A stretch of 64,000 nucleotides of DNA from Urophycis tenuis (GCA_036785325.1 JAXIVH010000005.1:12731361-12795360), one strand, 5' to 3'; positions 52,151-63,917 are shown, numbered from the stretch's first letter. Made by a program: numbers and translations. The notes: generated from the sequence alone by a model not told the origin.

Positions 52151-53387
52151 CTCCCCCCCCCCCCAGCACGCTGTGTTTCTCCTAGAGCTTTGTGTCGATG
52201 CAATACCAATGTCTCTTATTTGCCCCTCTTATCTTGAGATTCCCGCCCTTGGTCTCTTATGGAGAGGCGAAACCTGTCCAACCCCAATAGCGGGGCACAT
52301 TTGTCCTGCCTCTGCACACAAAGTTGACAAAGTATACTCTTAACATATGCGATACAGTTATTAGCATAAAATATGGAAGCAGCAGAGGGGCAGGGATCTC
52401 ACGGGGGGGGGGGGGGGGCTCTTGGGTGGGCGGCGCCATAGGCCCACTGCACCCTTTTATTGTCCGCCTACCCCGGTGAGTGGAACAGCGTTTGCAGGGA
52501 ACGGCAGGTTACGTGGCTGTGTCGATCGGGTGACTCCCTGAGAGGGGGCCTATGTGGGGGTTACATGTTTCTCCCACGCCTTAGACAACCTCCTCATCTT
52601 GTGGATCGTCTTCTTCCGGGAGGAGTAGGGGCATTTGGATCGCCCGTTCCTCCTCGCGCTCGAAGGTCTTCGTCAGACAACGGGTCATCAGGGTTCTCAG
52701 GCAGGGGACACAACAACAACAACCACAGCACACTACGAGTTAAGATAACATATTTAATAAGAGTTTTCCGTTTCCCAAATTTGTTAGTAAATCAGGCCTC
52801 CATGGGGTTCTCCACTCCGGAGTCTTCCGCCATGGACTGTGAGAGGGCCCTTGGAGGCGTTGGTCCGCGTGTGGGGGGCGGTGTCGGGGAGCGCCGGGGT
52901 TGGGGAGAGGAGGGCCCACCCGTCGGGACTGATGTCTGCCCGGCCCCTGGCTGCAGGTCCTGGCGGTGAGTACTGGCCCCAGGCCCGCGAGGGGTCCACC
53001 GTGAGGTCTCCGTCGTCATGGGGGAGCACTGCGTGGGGGTGAGGCCTCTTCTTCGGATGCCAGGGGTGAGGCCAGGTCTACCGTGGGCCTGCTACGTCTG
53101 AGGATAAGTCTGACCTGTACCGGCCTGCCTTCCGTTTCCCGGTGTGCCTGCTCCATCCTCTTTTTTCGACACGCTCCCACCGGACGCCCTCTCCTTCTTC
53201 TCTCTCGGAGGGAGGGTCATCCTCCTCTGGCTCTCATTCTTCTTCCGAGTCCTCCTCTGCCCATCCTCTTTCTGCTCTCTTGCAGTCTCTCTCTCTCTCT
53301 ACGCAATTTCCCTCAGGGATCAATAAAGTATGTTTGTCTGTCTGTCGTCTGTCTCCCCCAGTCTCTCTCCCGGTCTCTCCCCCACTT
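52151..53387. other. GC-rich region between repeats and Shroom relic
   Basis: Contains C and G homopolymers near 52155 and 52405 and a retroposon-like tail at about 53308-53350 (CAGGGATCAATAAAGTATG then CTGT units). A proline/serine-rich open frame on the minus strand (53019-52792) could be decayed Shroom sequence, but I cannot support it. Confidence 0.4.
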
Positions 53388-56190
53388 TTGAGGCTGAGGC
53401 GTTTGATTTGTGACACCGAGTCCAGCTCCTTCAGCTGGGCCATCCTCTCCGTGGCCGAGCGGCTGGACAGCGTGGGCGAGGCGGAGGCTGACGAGCTGAG
53501 CTTGTCCTGCAGGGACTCAATGAGCTTGGAGGCCGCCCCGCAGTTCCTCCTTTCTCCACCACAAGATGGCGGCTTCTCGACATGGGTGGAGGGCAAGGAC
53601 AGGGCCAGCTTGGTCTGGGGGGAACTCGGGGTTGCTCCTGTCACCCGGCGCCTGTTGCTGAGCAACGCTGCAGTGATCCACGCAGCTGCCGGGGTCCTTG
53701 CCGGGCTCGTGGGCAGATCTTCGTTCGAGGGGTTTCGTGTCTGCTCCCCCCATCTCCCTGCCCGCCGCCGTCTCCACCCACTCCTGCAGGACAATGGGCG
53801 CAGGCTCTTCCGCTTCCTCATACTGTTCCACCACCTGCTTGGTCTCTCCATGTGCACCAGATGCACTCTCTCTGTGTAGCTTCATCTCCGCTGAGGAGGT
53901 TTCCAGGTCCTCAGCGGCTTGGTGCGGTGTGTCCTCCGAGTCTTCCTCCGGTCCGTCCCCCACGCCCAGGGCCTCCACAGGCACAGAGATACCCAGGATC
54001 CTGGCGGCCCGCTGCTCCATGGACTAGACATCCAGGGATGCCTTTCCCGCTTTTAACCTCGTAGAGATTGCTGAGGTCCACGCTGGGCAGCGCGTTCGCT
54101 TTCTCCTGGATGAGGAGGTTCTCCAGGTGCCTGTCCGTGAGTGTGGACTCGTTTTTGTAGGTCAGAGGCCCGTCATCGAACACGTCATTGTCAAAAGAAC
54201 TCGTCGCCTCCCCGGTCGACCGAGTGCTCCGCGGTGACCCCTGGACCCGTGGACCACTCGGAGATCTGCAGTCTTCACTCCTCGCTCTGTACATTCGGAC
54301 GTTCCTCTTGCCCCTGGGCTGTGGCAAGTTCTTTTTTTTTTTCGCTTTTCTCTCCATCTCCTCGTCGGCCTGAAGCTCTTTATCCGAGTTGTGCTTGGAG
54401 ATGCTGTAGTTCTGAGCCAGCGTGGGCCGGTTCTCATGAGCAGGCTGGCCCACATCGTGGGGGTGCAGCGGAGCTGGCGACGAGAGGGAGCGCAGGACGG
54501 ATTCCCCCGGACCTCCGGGAGTCTCGGTGTAGACCGTTAGCCCCACATCCTGAGGGACTGGGATGTCCTGCTGTCTGCAGGCTAGGCTCGGGTCTGCGTG
54601 AAGGGGCACAGGGGGCTGGTGTGGACGGGCATGGTCTCGGGTGCTCTGAGGCCTGGAAAATGCACTCTTCCCCTCCCTGAAGTTCGGCTCTGTGGTGGTG
54701 GGGTCGCAGGACTCAGAGCGGATTCTCACGCCATTGGGTTTATGGCACTGCATCGGCGGAAGACTAAAGCCTAGTTTATACTCCTGCGTAAAGTGCCGTA
54801 CGTTGGTTACGGAGAGCCCTCTACGTCGATGGAGAGCCTGACGGAGAGCCTCTCCGTCGTCTCCGTCGGCCTGAAATATTTCCGTCACTCCGTCAACACA
54901 CAACGGAGACCGCAAGGGCTGCGATTGGTCCTCTAAACACGTCATTTACACATGAATGACTCACAATGAATCACATTCTATCACTATCGACTTCTATCAC
55001 AATGTAAACACTGGCAGCGCCATTTATATATATCCGCTTTATACGCTATATATACAGGCTATATATATACGCTACATACGCTTTACTATATGGACGCATA
55101 AAGCTCCAAAATGCAAGCCGACCTACTTGAACTTGTGAAACTTAAAAGAGACGGTGACAAATTGCACTAAATTGTTGTAAATAGTATGTGTGGGCCATAT
55201 AACTATTTTTATGGCCTCTTAAGTTAACTTCTCCTTTCTACCCATCTCCATTTTTTTGTTTTGTTTTAAAAACAAAAATTTGAATGCACTATTATGGTGG
55301 TAGCTGCTGTAATTTCGTCATGTCTTACGATGTGATGACAATAAACCTTCTTGTATCTTGTATCTTGTATCTTGTAAATAGTTTGTTGTTGTTTGTTTTT
55401 TTTTTAGTTTGTGTACGGTTTTTACTTTTAAAAGCATTTCATTTATAATGTATCCCCTTTTCTATTTAATAATTGATCCCCTCTTAACTATTTTCTCCTT
55501 TTGTACTTATTTACTTGCGTGAATGTCATGGCCAGTCTTCGTAGCGACCCCTACTGGTCAAGCGGGAAATTGCATTCCGTATCCGTCACCACAACGGAGA
55601 ACTATGAGGACTCGAGGGGTCTCCGTAGTTACGCAGTCGGATTACGGATTACGCAGTCGGAGAAGTATAAACTAGGCTTTATCGATTCTCGACCAGAATG
55701 CGACGTAGATGGCTGGGAATTCCACGGCTCGGAGGGACTGTGGTGGATGCGACTTTGTGTGCGGATGTGAGGTGTGCTTATGCACGTCGTCCAGACTCAC
55801 GCTGCAGCGCTCCGCCGGCGGCCTCTTGTGCACGGTGATCTCCAGCTCCTTGTTGATGCACTCCAGCTCGCCAATGGCGTCCCAGGGCCGCCGGTCCACT
55901 GGCTTCAGCAGGAACTGACCGAAGGCCACCTGCGCCGCCGCGTCCAGGGGAAGGCCACCATTCTTCTTAGGGGAGGCGGACCGCTGGGCCGCCGGCTCCT
56001 TCGGCTACGCGGGTGGGGAGCGCGGGGCCGAGGGCGGAGGCGACGGGGGCTGGCCCAGCGTGAGGCTGAGACGGGAGAAGGCGCTGTTGCTGGAGGGGTG
56101 GAGGTCCTTTTGGCCGGTCAGGGGGTAGCTGTAGAACCCGCTGCCTGACGTCAGGGTAGCCTTGGGTGGGGCCATCTCCCAGGGCCTGGG
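53388..56190 (-). pseudogene. Shroom-family (shroom2-like) gene fragment
   Basis: Shroom proteins bind F-actin and Rho kinase to drive apical constriction. Only the middle part is present. Segment 1 (56190-55681) has GSGFYSYPLTGQKDLHP and FGQFLLKPVDRRPWDAIGEL, the conserved LLKPV-x-RRPWD motif of Shroom. Segment 2 (54765-54030) has CHKPNGVRIRSESCDPTTTE and DRHLENLLIQEKANALPSVD. Segment 3 (54020-53388) has MEQRAARILGISVPVEALGV and KLIESLQDKL. Defects: an in-frame TAG at 56007-56005, a 913-bp transposon at 54767-55679, a frameshift near 54030 and another near 53560. The N-terminal PDZ and C-terminal ASD2 exons are not in the window. It is a partial duplicate or a dead gene; the exact paralog is uncertain. 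Confidence 0.75.
54767..55679. mobile_element. TA-flanked DNA transposon inside the Shroom exon
   Basis: Ends AAGCCTAGTTTATACT on the left and the identical sequence on the reverse strand of the right end, flanked by TA (54765-54766 and 55680-55681). Subterminal ACGCAGTCGG/ATTACGG repeats. No transposase. The interior includes a retroposon-like stretch (55184-55375) ending in CTTGTAT repeats. A TA duplication fits Tc1/mariner-like or similar families. Confidence 0.8.
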
Positions 56191-56284
56191 AAGGGCGGCC
56201 AGTAGGTGCTACCTGGTCCGCCGTCACGTTTTTTGTTTTTTTTGTGCCAAGGCTGCTGGTTATTTTCTTTATGCGTTTACCGGT

Positions 56285-56515
56285 TTAACTATGCCGCCAT
56301 CACAGCCTTTATTATGCCGCCATCACGGTCTTTACTATGCCGCCATCACGGACTTTACTATGCCACCATCAGGGACTTGACTATATGCCGCAATCACGGT
56401 CTTGACTATATGCCGCAATCACGGTCTTGACTATATGCCGCCATCACAGACTTTTTACTGTGCCGCCATCACGGACTTTTACTATACCGCCATCACAGAC
56501 TTTTTACTGTGCTTG
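56285..56515. repeat. about 23-27-bp minisatellite
   Basis: About nine tandem variants of TATGCCGCCATCACGGACTT. It lies directly upstream (on the minus strand) of the Shroom relic. Confidence 0.9.
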
Positions 56516-57958
56516 GGTATGCATTAGGACACGATACATTTGATACGACCTTGTGTACAAACGACAGGATCCTTCACCTACCAACCGTATCTCCTCTCTA
56601 CAATGACTGGGCTTAGTCTAAGTTAAACTCTGCATTAGCAGAATTGTCCTATGCAGGGTTGATGTAACAGGTCCTGCTTACCTTGTTTGAGTTGGTTGGC
56701 GCCGAGGAGACACAATGTGATGTCAGGCCCAGCCGCCCTTCGTTTGTTGTTACATAAGAAGGCTCAGAACAGTCTTTACTTACGAAGTCCGAAGGAATTA
56801 AATGAGATTTGACCACCAAATGAGTCTGAGTATTTATTACATTTTACACAAATAAGGTACCTGATTTATTGTACCTAGGCATCTGTATTTCTGTTCCAAT
56901 TTAACCTCAAGTAGCCTATGCCGAATGTATGTAGCAGTGGTGCGCGGGTACATAAATGACCGCAACTTGGACCGCAAATATTGGGCCTTATATAAAAATA
57001 ATGCACCCGACCCGCTCATTTAAAGATATGCTCTTGATTAGCTTAATCATAGCCTTACATGGCTTATGTGAAACTGACATCCCTGAGTCATATGCATTAA
57101 GAAAATAAGCCTATTACAATTTTACAATGACATTTAATGCATATAGCAGTTTAACGTGGGGACCCTGCATAAGTTTAGCCTATTTATCCCTTCATACCTT
57201 TAACAAAAAGACAGCAGATGAATAAATCAAAGAATTTTATCGAAGACATTTCATTTTTATTGAAGACATTTCAGAAAGTACAAGACACGCCTCCTCCTAC
57301 TACAAGTTACGCCTACTACAAGTTACTCCTCCGTCTTGCAGGACGCAGCCGGATACTATTGGAGGGTCAGCCGAGCCAAAGCCCCTGAGATCAAGTTATT
57401 AACGTGTTGTCAAAGTGCCGTAAACGCAACACGAATTGATAATGTGTGAAAAATCACCACGTTAACAGCATGCCGTCAATGTGTTGTTAACGGATTGCTT
57501 TGTCACACAATATTATAAATCCTATTATATATTGCATTTGTTTGAACTGTTTGGCTTTCCATAAAGGTAGGTGTTTTTCCACGTTTGGGAAGATCAGGTG
57601 TCTGTATTGTTGATGTATGAAAGGCTCCAAAAGGGTACAATCTATGCCTCATTGTAGACCAGTATTGGTGTAAATTGACGTAAAATTGATCATAACATTT
57701 CATAAAGCAGTACTGTAGACAGTTGGATTTTAATGCAGGGGGAAAATCTGAATTTTTCAGGAATCTAACGGCATATACGTGTTTGTGTGTGCGTGCGAGT
57801 GTGTATGTGTGCTGGAAGAGTGGTGTAGTATACAGGCCAAACGCTTAATCCATTGGTTACTCAAAGCAACCTTATTTGGTCACCAGGAAGCATGGGATGT
57901 GGCTCACACAGCATTTGTATTTATTCCACGGTGATTCCAAACCTATTGATTTGTTTCT
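56516..57958. other. spacer downstream of IL-1 copy B
   Basis: Includes the second copy of the repeat described at 52008-52145 (56745-56875) and an inverted GGAGGCGTGTCTTGTAG-type motif near 57290. No exon recognised. Confidence 0.5.
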
Positions 57959-60900
57959 CTAAGGCTGAATGACAAAGTAGAAGGACGGGTCTTCCTTGCA
58001 TGAGTCGATCTGCACGGTGTCCTGGTTCAGTACACGAATGAACCAGCCCGGACACAGCACAGACTCGAACTTGCGCTCGTCGCTGCTGTTCCCCTTCATG
58101 TAGAAGAGGAAGGCCAGGGCTGACTCGTCCTGTCCCCGGATCAGCTTCAGCCGCTCCTTGTCCCAGGCCTGCAGGCGAAGACACCGCCACGAATAGTCAC
58201 TGACCACATGCACTGCTGTGTGTTTGCTTCATGCAGCGTGTTGTGCAGGTGTGTTTTCAGAGACAGTATATTTTTCTTTCCGGTACGGCGTAACCCCTCC
58301 AAATCTTGGTACCCCTACCAGCCAATACCGGCTTACTTTCACACCTGCTAACCACATGCACTGCTGTGTGTTTGCTTCATGCAGCGTGTTGTGCTAGCAT
58401 GGTGGTACTGTAAGTTAGTAACTACAGGGTGTCAAGCTACAAGCTGCTATAGCTACTCATACCCATTTGTTTTTGCTGAATGCATTAATCTATGCATTAA
58501 TGCATGCATTAATCAGTCACTCACTCAATCGATCGCTCTCCCACTCACGCATTCACTCACACATATTCAGTCACTCATTCAGTTTCACTCTCACCACTTC
58601 ACTCACTCAACTGTCTCCTCACTCAGGGTCCATACCTTCACTTGTAGGACCGCCTGGTCATTCTTTTTGCAGCACATGAGGAAGGACTGGGAGTGGGTGA
58701 AGTTCAGGACCACCGGCATGCCCCTGAAGTGTTCCTCCACAGTGTTAGACTTGTAATGGTATATGGTCATTTTCTCTAGGGAGAAACACAAACACAGAGG
58801 GCCATGTGCACAAGGTTAACAGCTCGTCTTTTCACACCACAATAATGCTGTAACTGTAAACCTAAGAAAATTCCAATCTGCTATTAGAAATGGTGACAAT
58901 TTTTTTTTTAAGATACATTATACCGTCATCAAAATGAAGGCTTTTCTTCCAAAGATGAAACAAAGTCATGAAATGTGTGAAATGTATGCCTTTTAGGTTA
59001 TGCTATTATAACATTAGCGGAGATGACAGAAAAAGTTTAGGCCATAGCTTTGCAGGTTTTTGCATTGTGTGTGCTGTTGAAAAACATATCTATCTATATC
59101 TTTTTACCCATTATCATTTGTTTCATCGGGACTTTTGCTGACAACCATACGTGCAGCCTATTATTGACAACGCATTTGGATTAATCCAGGAACTTCATAG
59201 TCAGTGTTTGACTTCATAGCATATTAAGCTTTGTTTGTACATTAAACATGATTGAACAAGAATCACAGACCAACTCTATCATGGGCGCGGCCCCACTCAT
59301 CAATTAACCAATCATTGGTCCACAACATCTAAGGGGATGTGGCATTGCTGTGGCGCCTTTGATTTGTAGGCCGATATGTAGGCCTACATACTGTAGAACC
59401 ACATACTGTAGGCCTACATACTGTAGACCCCTGGCTGCGCTGCTTACGTGCTGCAGTTGCCCCGGCGTGCACACCTTAAAGCAGCAGTCTGAGCCGTGCC
59501 TTGTGGGGAGCAAAGATGCGTGTGAGATGCTCCACCTGTACGAGTGATGTCCCGTCAACGTGCTGAAGACCCACCTGGTTCGTTAGAAGTGTAGAGCCTG
59601 TCCTCCATGCAGAGGCTCCGGAGGTACCGATTGGATCCGATGTTCTCAACAGAAACGCCTTGATTTGCTTTTAACTGCACAAAGCTGCCTGTGTTGCCTG
59701 GAACAACACCAAGAATGTGGATAATGCTCATCACAAACGCACACACATCTACCAACACGGAGACAATGAATTGGAACTGCGTATCGCTGTCAGGTTTTTC
59801 TACCACCGATGCCAGTAGCAATGGGGGTAAAACGTTTAAAATGTCTCACCCTGGGTCACCGTGCTCTCGTTCGCCAGCAGGACCACTTCGTTCAACGTGC
59901 AAGCGGCGCCACAGCAGCTGGGGTCAGAGCATCCGTCCTGGCAGCTCAGGCCAGAGCATCCCTCCAAGCCACGCCCTCTCACCACAGAGATGCTCAAGTT
60001 GGTCAGCTTCACCACCAGCAGCCCATGCCCCTCCCCCTCCTCTCCCCCATGCTCCTGCTGGGCCGTGCACATCCCCTCCCCCTCCCCCTCCTCTCCCCCG
60101 TTCTCCTGCTGGGCCGTGCACATCCCCTCCCCCTCCCCCTCCCCCTCCTCTCCCCCGTGCTCCTGCTGGGCCGTGCACATCCCCTCCCCCTCCCCCTCCT
60201 CTCCCCCGTGCTCCTCCCCGCTTCCTCCCTGCCCCAGGTCCTCCTCTCTCCTCATCTCCATTGAGAAGCAGAGCAGAGCGGACTCCTTCTTGAAGGGTAA
60301 GAAGGCGTCCTCTCCCGGGGGGCAGACTCTGGGGGGCCGTGTCTGCAGGGCGGTCTGGTGCACGGTCTGAACCAGGGAGGGAAAACACAACCTTTTCTGT
60401 TCCCATTTCTCAAAACCTATGTCAAAGTGTTGAATAACAGTTGTGTTCTCTGTAGAGCATGCATTGTGGCAGTTAGTGTTTTTGGTCAGACCTCAGCTTC
60501 CTGTCTAGAGCCTCCACTGGCTCTGAAAACAGTGTGGCTTTCATGTCCTCTATGTGTGAATTTCCGCTGAAATTTGTATGGTTACAAATTGTTGAAATGG
60601 TTTTCCACGGTGACAAACCAAATTTGAAACTAAACGACTTCTAACAACGACGCCACGGCTAACATGGCAACTGTCTGTTTTGTGGTGGTGTTTTCCCCCC
60701 TGATCTGTACCGTACTGGACATGGGTAACATGTCCTGTATGTACATGTACTATGACTGTATGTACTGTCACAGGTGCTCAATATTCGGTGTCCTTTATCC
60801 ACCGCTGATGCACAGGCGTGTGTTGTCGGGGGTCGTCTCAAGATAATGAGCTCACCAACTTGGGGTTCCCATTGGTCAGCAGACGTGTCAGCTCCTCTGG

Positions 60901-61508
60901 TGTGACGCTGGCCAGGTTGGTACCATTGATGGACGTCAGCGTGTCTCCCTTCCTGTCCCGAGCACAACACTCACAGTCACACTCGCCAGAGAATGACACC
61001 ATAAGACAACAATGTCTGAACTCACTCGTACTTTTGTGACCAACAATAATTCTAATACTATACTTCTCCGTTTGGCACCGCAGTGGTGGAACGAGCTCCC
61101 TGCCAATGTCAGCACTGCGGAGTCACTCCCCATCTTCCGGAAGTGACTCCAGACTCACTTGTGAATTCACCTGAACCCTGCAAAACATCCATCCTCTACC
61201 TACCCCTCCCTAAAAAAAAAACCAAATGCCCTAAATGTAAAAGTAAATGTATGCTATGTAATGCTATGAATACCACTCCTTGTTACTATTACTGGTAATA
61301 GTAGTAGCAATAGTAGTGAACTTACTCATAAAATGTATTTATAACAGACATCAAGACTTCATAATGATTTATGGGCAGTATGGAACTTTTCTACTGCGGC
61401 TATTTACTTCAAAAGAACATCTGAATTATTGATTCATATCAGAAAGCAAAAATTAATTCACCAAAATGAGCTGCTTTAATGTACCTCCCCCCTGAGAATC
61501 ATCACTTA

Positions 61509-61575
<67 letters not shown>

Positions 61576-61576
61576 T

Positions 61577-61632
<56 letters not shown>

Positions 61633-63329
61633 CAGGCTTTGCTATATGCTATGTGTGCACCAGAGTGCTGTGATGAACCTGTGATGAATAAACATAGGCT
61701 ATTGCTTTGATTTTGAAACACTAATGTTGTCGCACTGGGCATCATGCAGGAGGGGGGTGAAACAGGAAGTCTACACTTCCTGTTGTCCCCCCTTCCTGCA
61801 GCGAGCCGAACAGGAAGTCTACAAGTGTGGTCTCTTTGAACTTTGAATGCACTGGCATGCGTTGTAGTAACATGATCTATTGTTCTATATTGTAGTAACG
61901 TATAATGTAACATTATATGTTGTACTAACTTGATATTAATAATATAATCTACTGTTATGTGTTGAAGGAACGTCAAATGTACTGTTATATAGTATAGTAA
62001 CTTGTACTGTTATGTTTTGAAGAAACTTATAATCTAAGCGTTAAGCGCCACAAGTGTCTTTGGGTACCTGGAAAAGCGCTATATAAAACCTATGTATTAT
62101 TATGATGATGATGATGATGATTATTATTAGTATGTACTGTAATGTATTTTTGTAACTGTTAGATGTCATGTCATGTACTGTTGTAATCAGTGGTAATTTG
62201 TGTGTTTGTAAATGTTTGTGTGTGTACGTGTGTCTGTCTTTGTGTCTGTGTGTGTGTCTGTCTGTGTGTCTGTGGCCGTACCTTGCAAAGGCTGGTCCTC
62301 CTCCACTGTGTGTGCGGATGCTGACCACATCCACCTTGTAGTAGTGCGCTCCCTCCAGCATCCGGTGGCTTATCTTCACCCCGCCCTCCGCGAAGGAGCC
62401 CTGTGAGCATGGGAAACACCACCGCTGCATTCATGACAGAGACCCATACAAAGACCCATACAAAGTACTCATGCATCACGCCTCAGCACCATGGGTGCTA
62501 GAGCCTTCAGCTGCACTGTTCTTAGGCTCTGGAACTCGTGGCTACTGTCCACTTGGCTCATCTTCACAGTATTACTGTTTCATTCTCCCCTCCCACACAT
62601 GTCTACCCACCTTATGTCTCGTCTTGCCATGACTAGCTTTTTGTTTTAACTATTTATCTATTTTATTACATTGTTATAATATTCTCCTGTGTTGTAAGGT
62701 GTCCTTGGGTGTCCTGAAAAGCGCCCCTAAATGGCATGCCATTCAGGAAATTAATCTTTGATTATATGGAATGAAACTTTGAATATATGGAGTGAACCTT
62801 GAATATATTGAATGAAACTTTGAATATATGGAGTGAACCTTGAATATATTGAATGAAACTTTGAATATATGGAGTGAACCTTGAATATATTGAATGAAAC
62901 TTTGAATATATGGAGTGAACCTTGAATATATTGAATGAAACTTTGAATATATGGAGTGAACCTTGAATATATTGAATGAAACTTTGAATATATGGAGTGA
63001 ACCTTGAATATATTGAATGAAACTTTGAATATATGGAGTGAACCTTGAATATATTGAATGAAACTTTGAATATATGGAGTGAACCTTGAATATATTGAAT
63101 GAAACTTTGAATATATGGAGTGAACCTTGAATATATTGAATGAAACTTTGAATATATGGAGTGAACCTTGAATATATTGAATGAAACTTTGAATATATGG
63201 AGTGAACCTTGAATATATTGACTGAAATATATTGACTCAAATTTCCATTCAATATATTCAAAGGTTACTACAATATAGAGTTACGCATTATGTTACTACA
63301 ACACATAACAGTACAAGTGACGATAAGAC

Positions 63330-63386
<57 letters not shown>

Positions 63387-63471
63387 CATTGATGTGATAA
63401 GTTACAAAGCACTGCCACCTTGACAACAAGGTTTACAATAGGGTGATGCAGCCGCCTACCTTTGCATCCAT
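57959..63471 (-). CDS. PDZ-containing interleukin-1 family protein, copy B
   Basis: Coding exons: 63471-63460 (ATG, MDAK), 62400-62282, 60952-60856, 60366-59850, 59697-59575, 58775-58636, 58168-57959 (stop TAG). All junctions are GT/AG and all phases agree, giving 405 codons. Residues about 5-80 form a PDZ-like domain (YYKVDVVSIRT, KGDTLTSINGTNLASVTPEE, then NPKLTVHQ across a splice). The large exon then encodes FLPFKKESALLCFSMEMRRE, an acidic Glu/Gly minisatellite, LLVVKLTNLSISVV and a cluster of six cysteines (EGCSGLSCQDGCSDPSCCGA). The last three exons encode the IL-1 beta-trefoil: YLRSLCMEDR, FRGMPVVLNF, FLMCC, the signature FESVLCPGWFI and the end SFYFVIQP. There is no signal peptide, as in other leaderless IL-1 cytokines. 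It may be the teleost nIL-1F/il1fma, known as a trefoil cytokine with unusual gene structure. The role (agonist or antagonist) cannot be read from sequence. A 5' untranslated exon probably lies above 63474. Confidence 0.88.
60035..60225 (-). repeat. in-frame coding minisatellite in IL-1 copy B
   Basis: Three and a half units of about 51-57 bases, each encoding EHGGEEGEGEGMCTAQQ with one to two extra EG pairs. Unit lengths remain multiples of three, so the frame is kept. Confidence 0.92.
61055..61200 (+). mobile_element. L2 3'-end fragment
   Basis: Translation gives WNELPANVSTAESLPIFRK, the LINE L2 C-terminal region, in the intron between the two PDZ exons of copy B. Confidence 0.65.
61508..61632. 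repeat. (ATT)n followed by (AAT)n, inverted microsatellite
   Basis: About 20 ATT units (61508-61569) then, after ATTATTTTT, about 17 AAT units (61580-61632). The two halves are reverse complements. Confidence 0.95.
62480..62730 (+). mobile_element. L2-type 3'-end fragment
   Basis: LRLWNSWLLST-like region followed by the tail GGTGTCCTTGGGTGTCCTGA and AAAGCGCCC. Intron 1 of copy B. Confidence 0.5.
62766..63226. repeat. 40-bp satellite, about 11.5 copies
   Basis: Tandem, almost perfect copies of a 40-base unit formed of two related 20-mers, TGAATATATGGAGTGAACCT and TGAATATATTGAATGAAACT. Lies in intron 1 of IL-1 copy B. The 172-codon open frame across it is a repeat artefact. Confidence 0.97.
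63332..63384. repeat. (TA)n microsatellite
   Basis: Pure TA run about 75 bases downstream (on the minus strand) of the first coding exon of IL-1 copy B. Confidence 0.95.
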
Positions 63472-63473
63472 GA

Positions 63474-63846
63474 CTGTGGAGCAGTGAGTTCAGATGGTGA
63501 GTGAGAAGACAAGTCCCCGGGTCCCTCTCTTTACGTGACAACTGTTTACTGATCTGATCTTTACCAAATGAGGAAGCAGAAATGTGAGACTGAACAACCA
63601 TAAATTGACCATCAAGGAAGTCATTGTAGGAGGGGAAGCGAGTAAATTTGTAAATACAAAAGTTATGTTGAACCAAATAACTTCTTTGTTCATGTGCAGA
63701 GCTCAGAGGTTGGAAGGAGAAGCCAGTATTGAAAATCCACAGGAACTGGGAGTGATCACTTCCTCTAAAATCCATCAATTCCACACAATATCCCAGACTT
63801 TGCAATAGATCTAACCATGTGGGTGAAATACTGGTGGAAAGGAGGC

Positions 63847-63917
<71 letters not shown>

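Noticed and set aside
52460..52969. 169-codon plus-strand frame
   Set aside because: No recognisable domain, crosses interspersed repeat and low-complexity sequence; no supporting splice context.
60856..62400. PDZ exons as the missing N-terminus of the Shroom relic
   Set aside because: Shroom proteins have an N-terminal PDZ, but these exons splice in phase into the IL-1 exons (NPKL joined to TVHQ completes a PDZ strand) and the sequence lacks the Shroom PDZ pattern as I know it.
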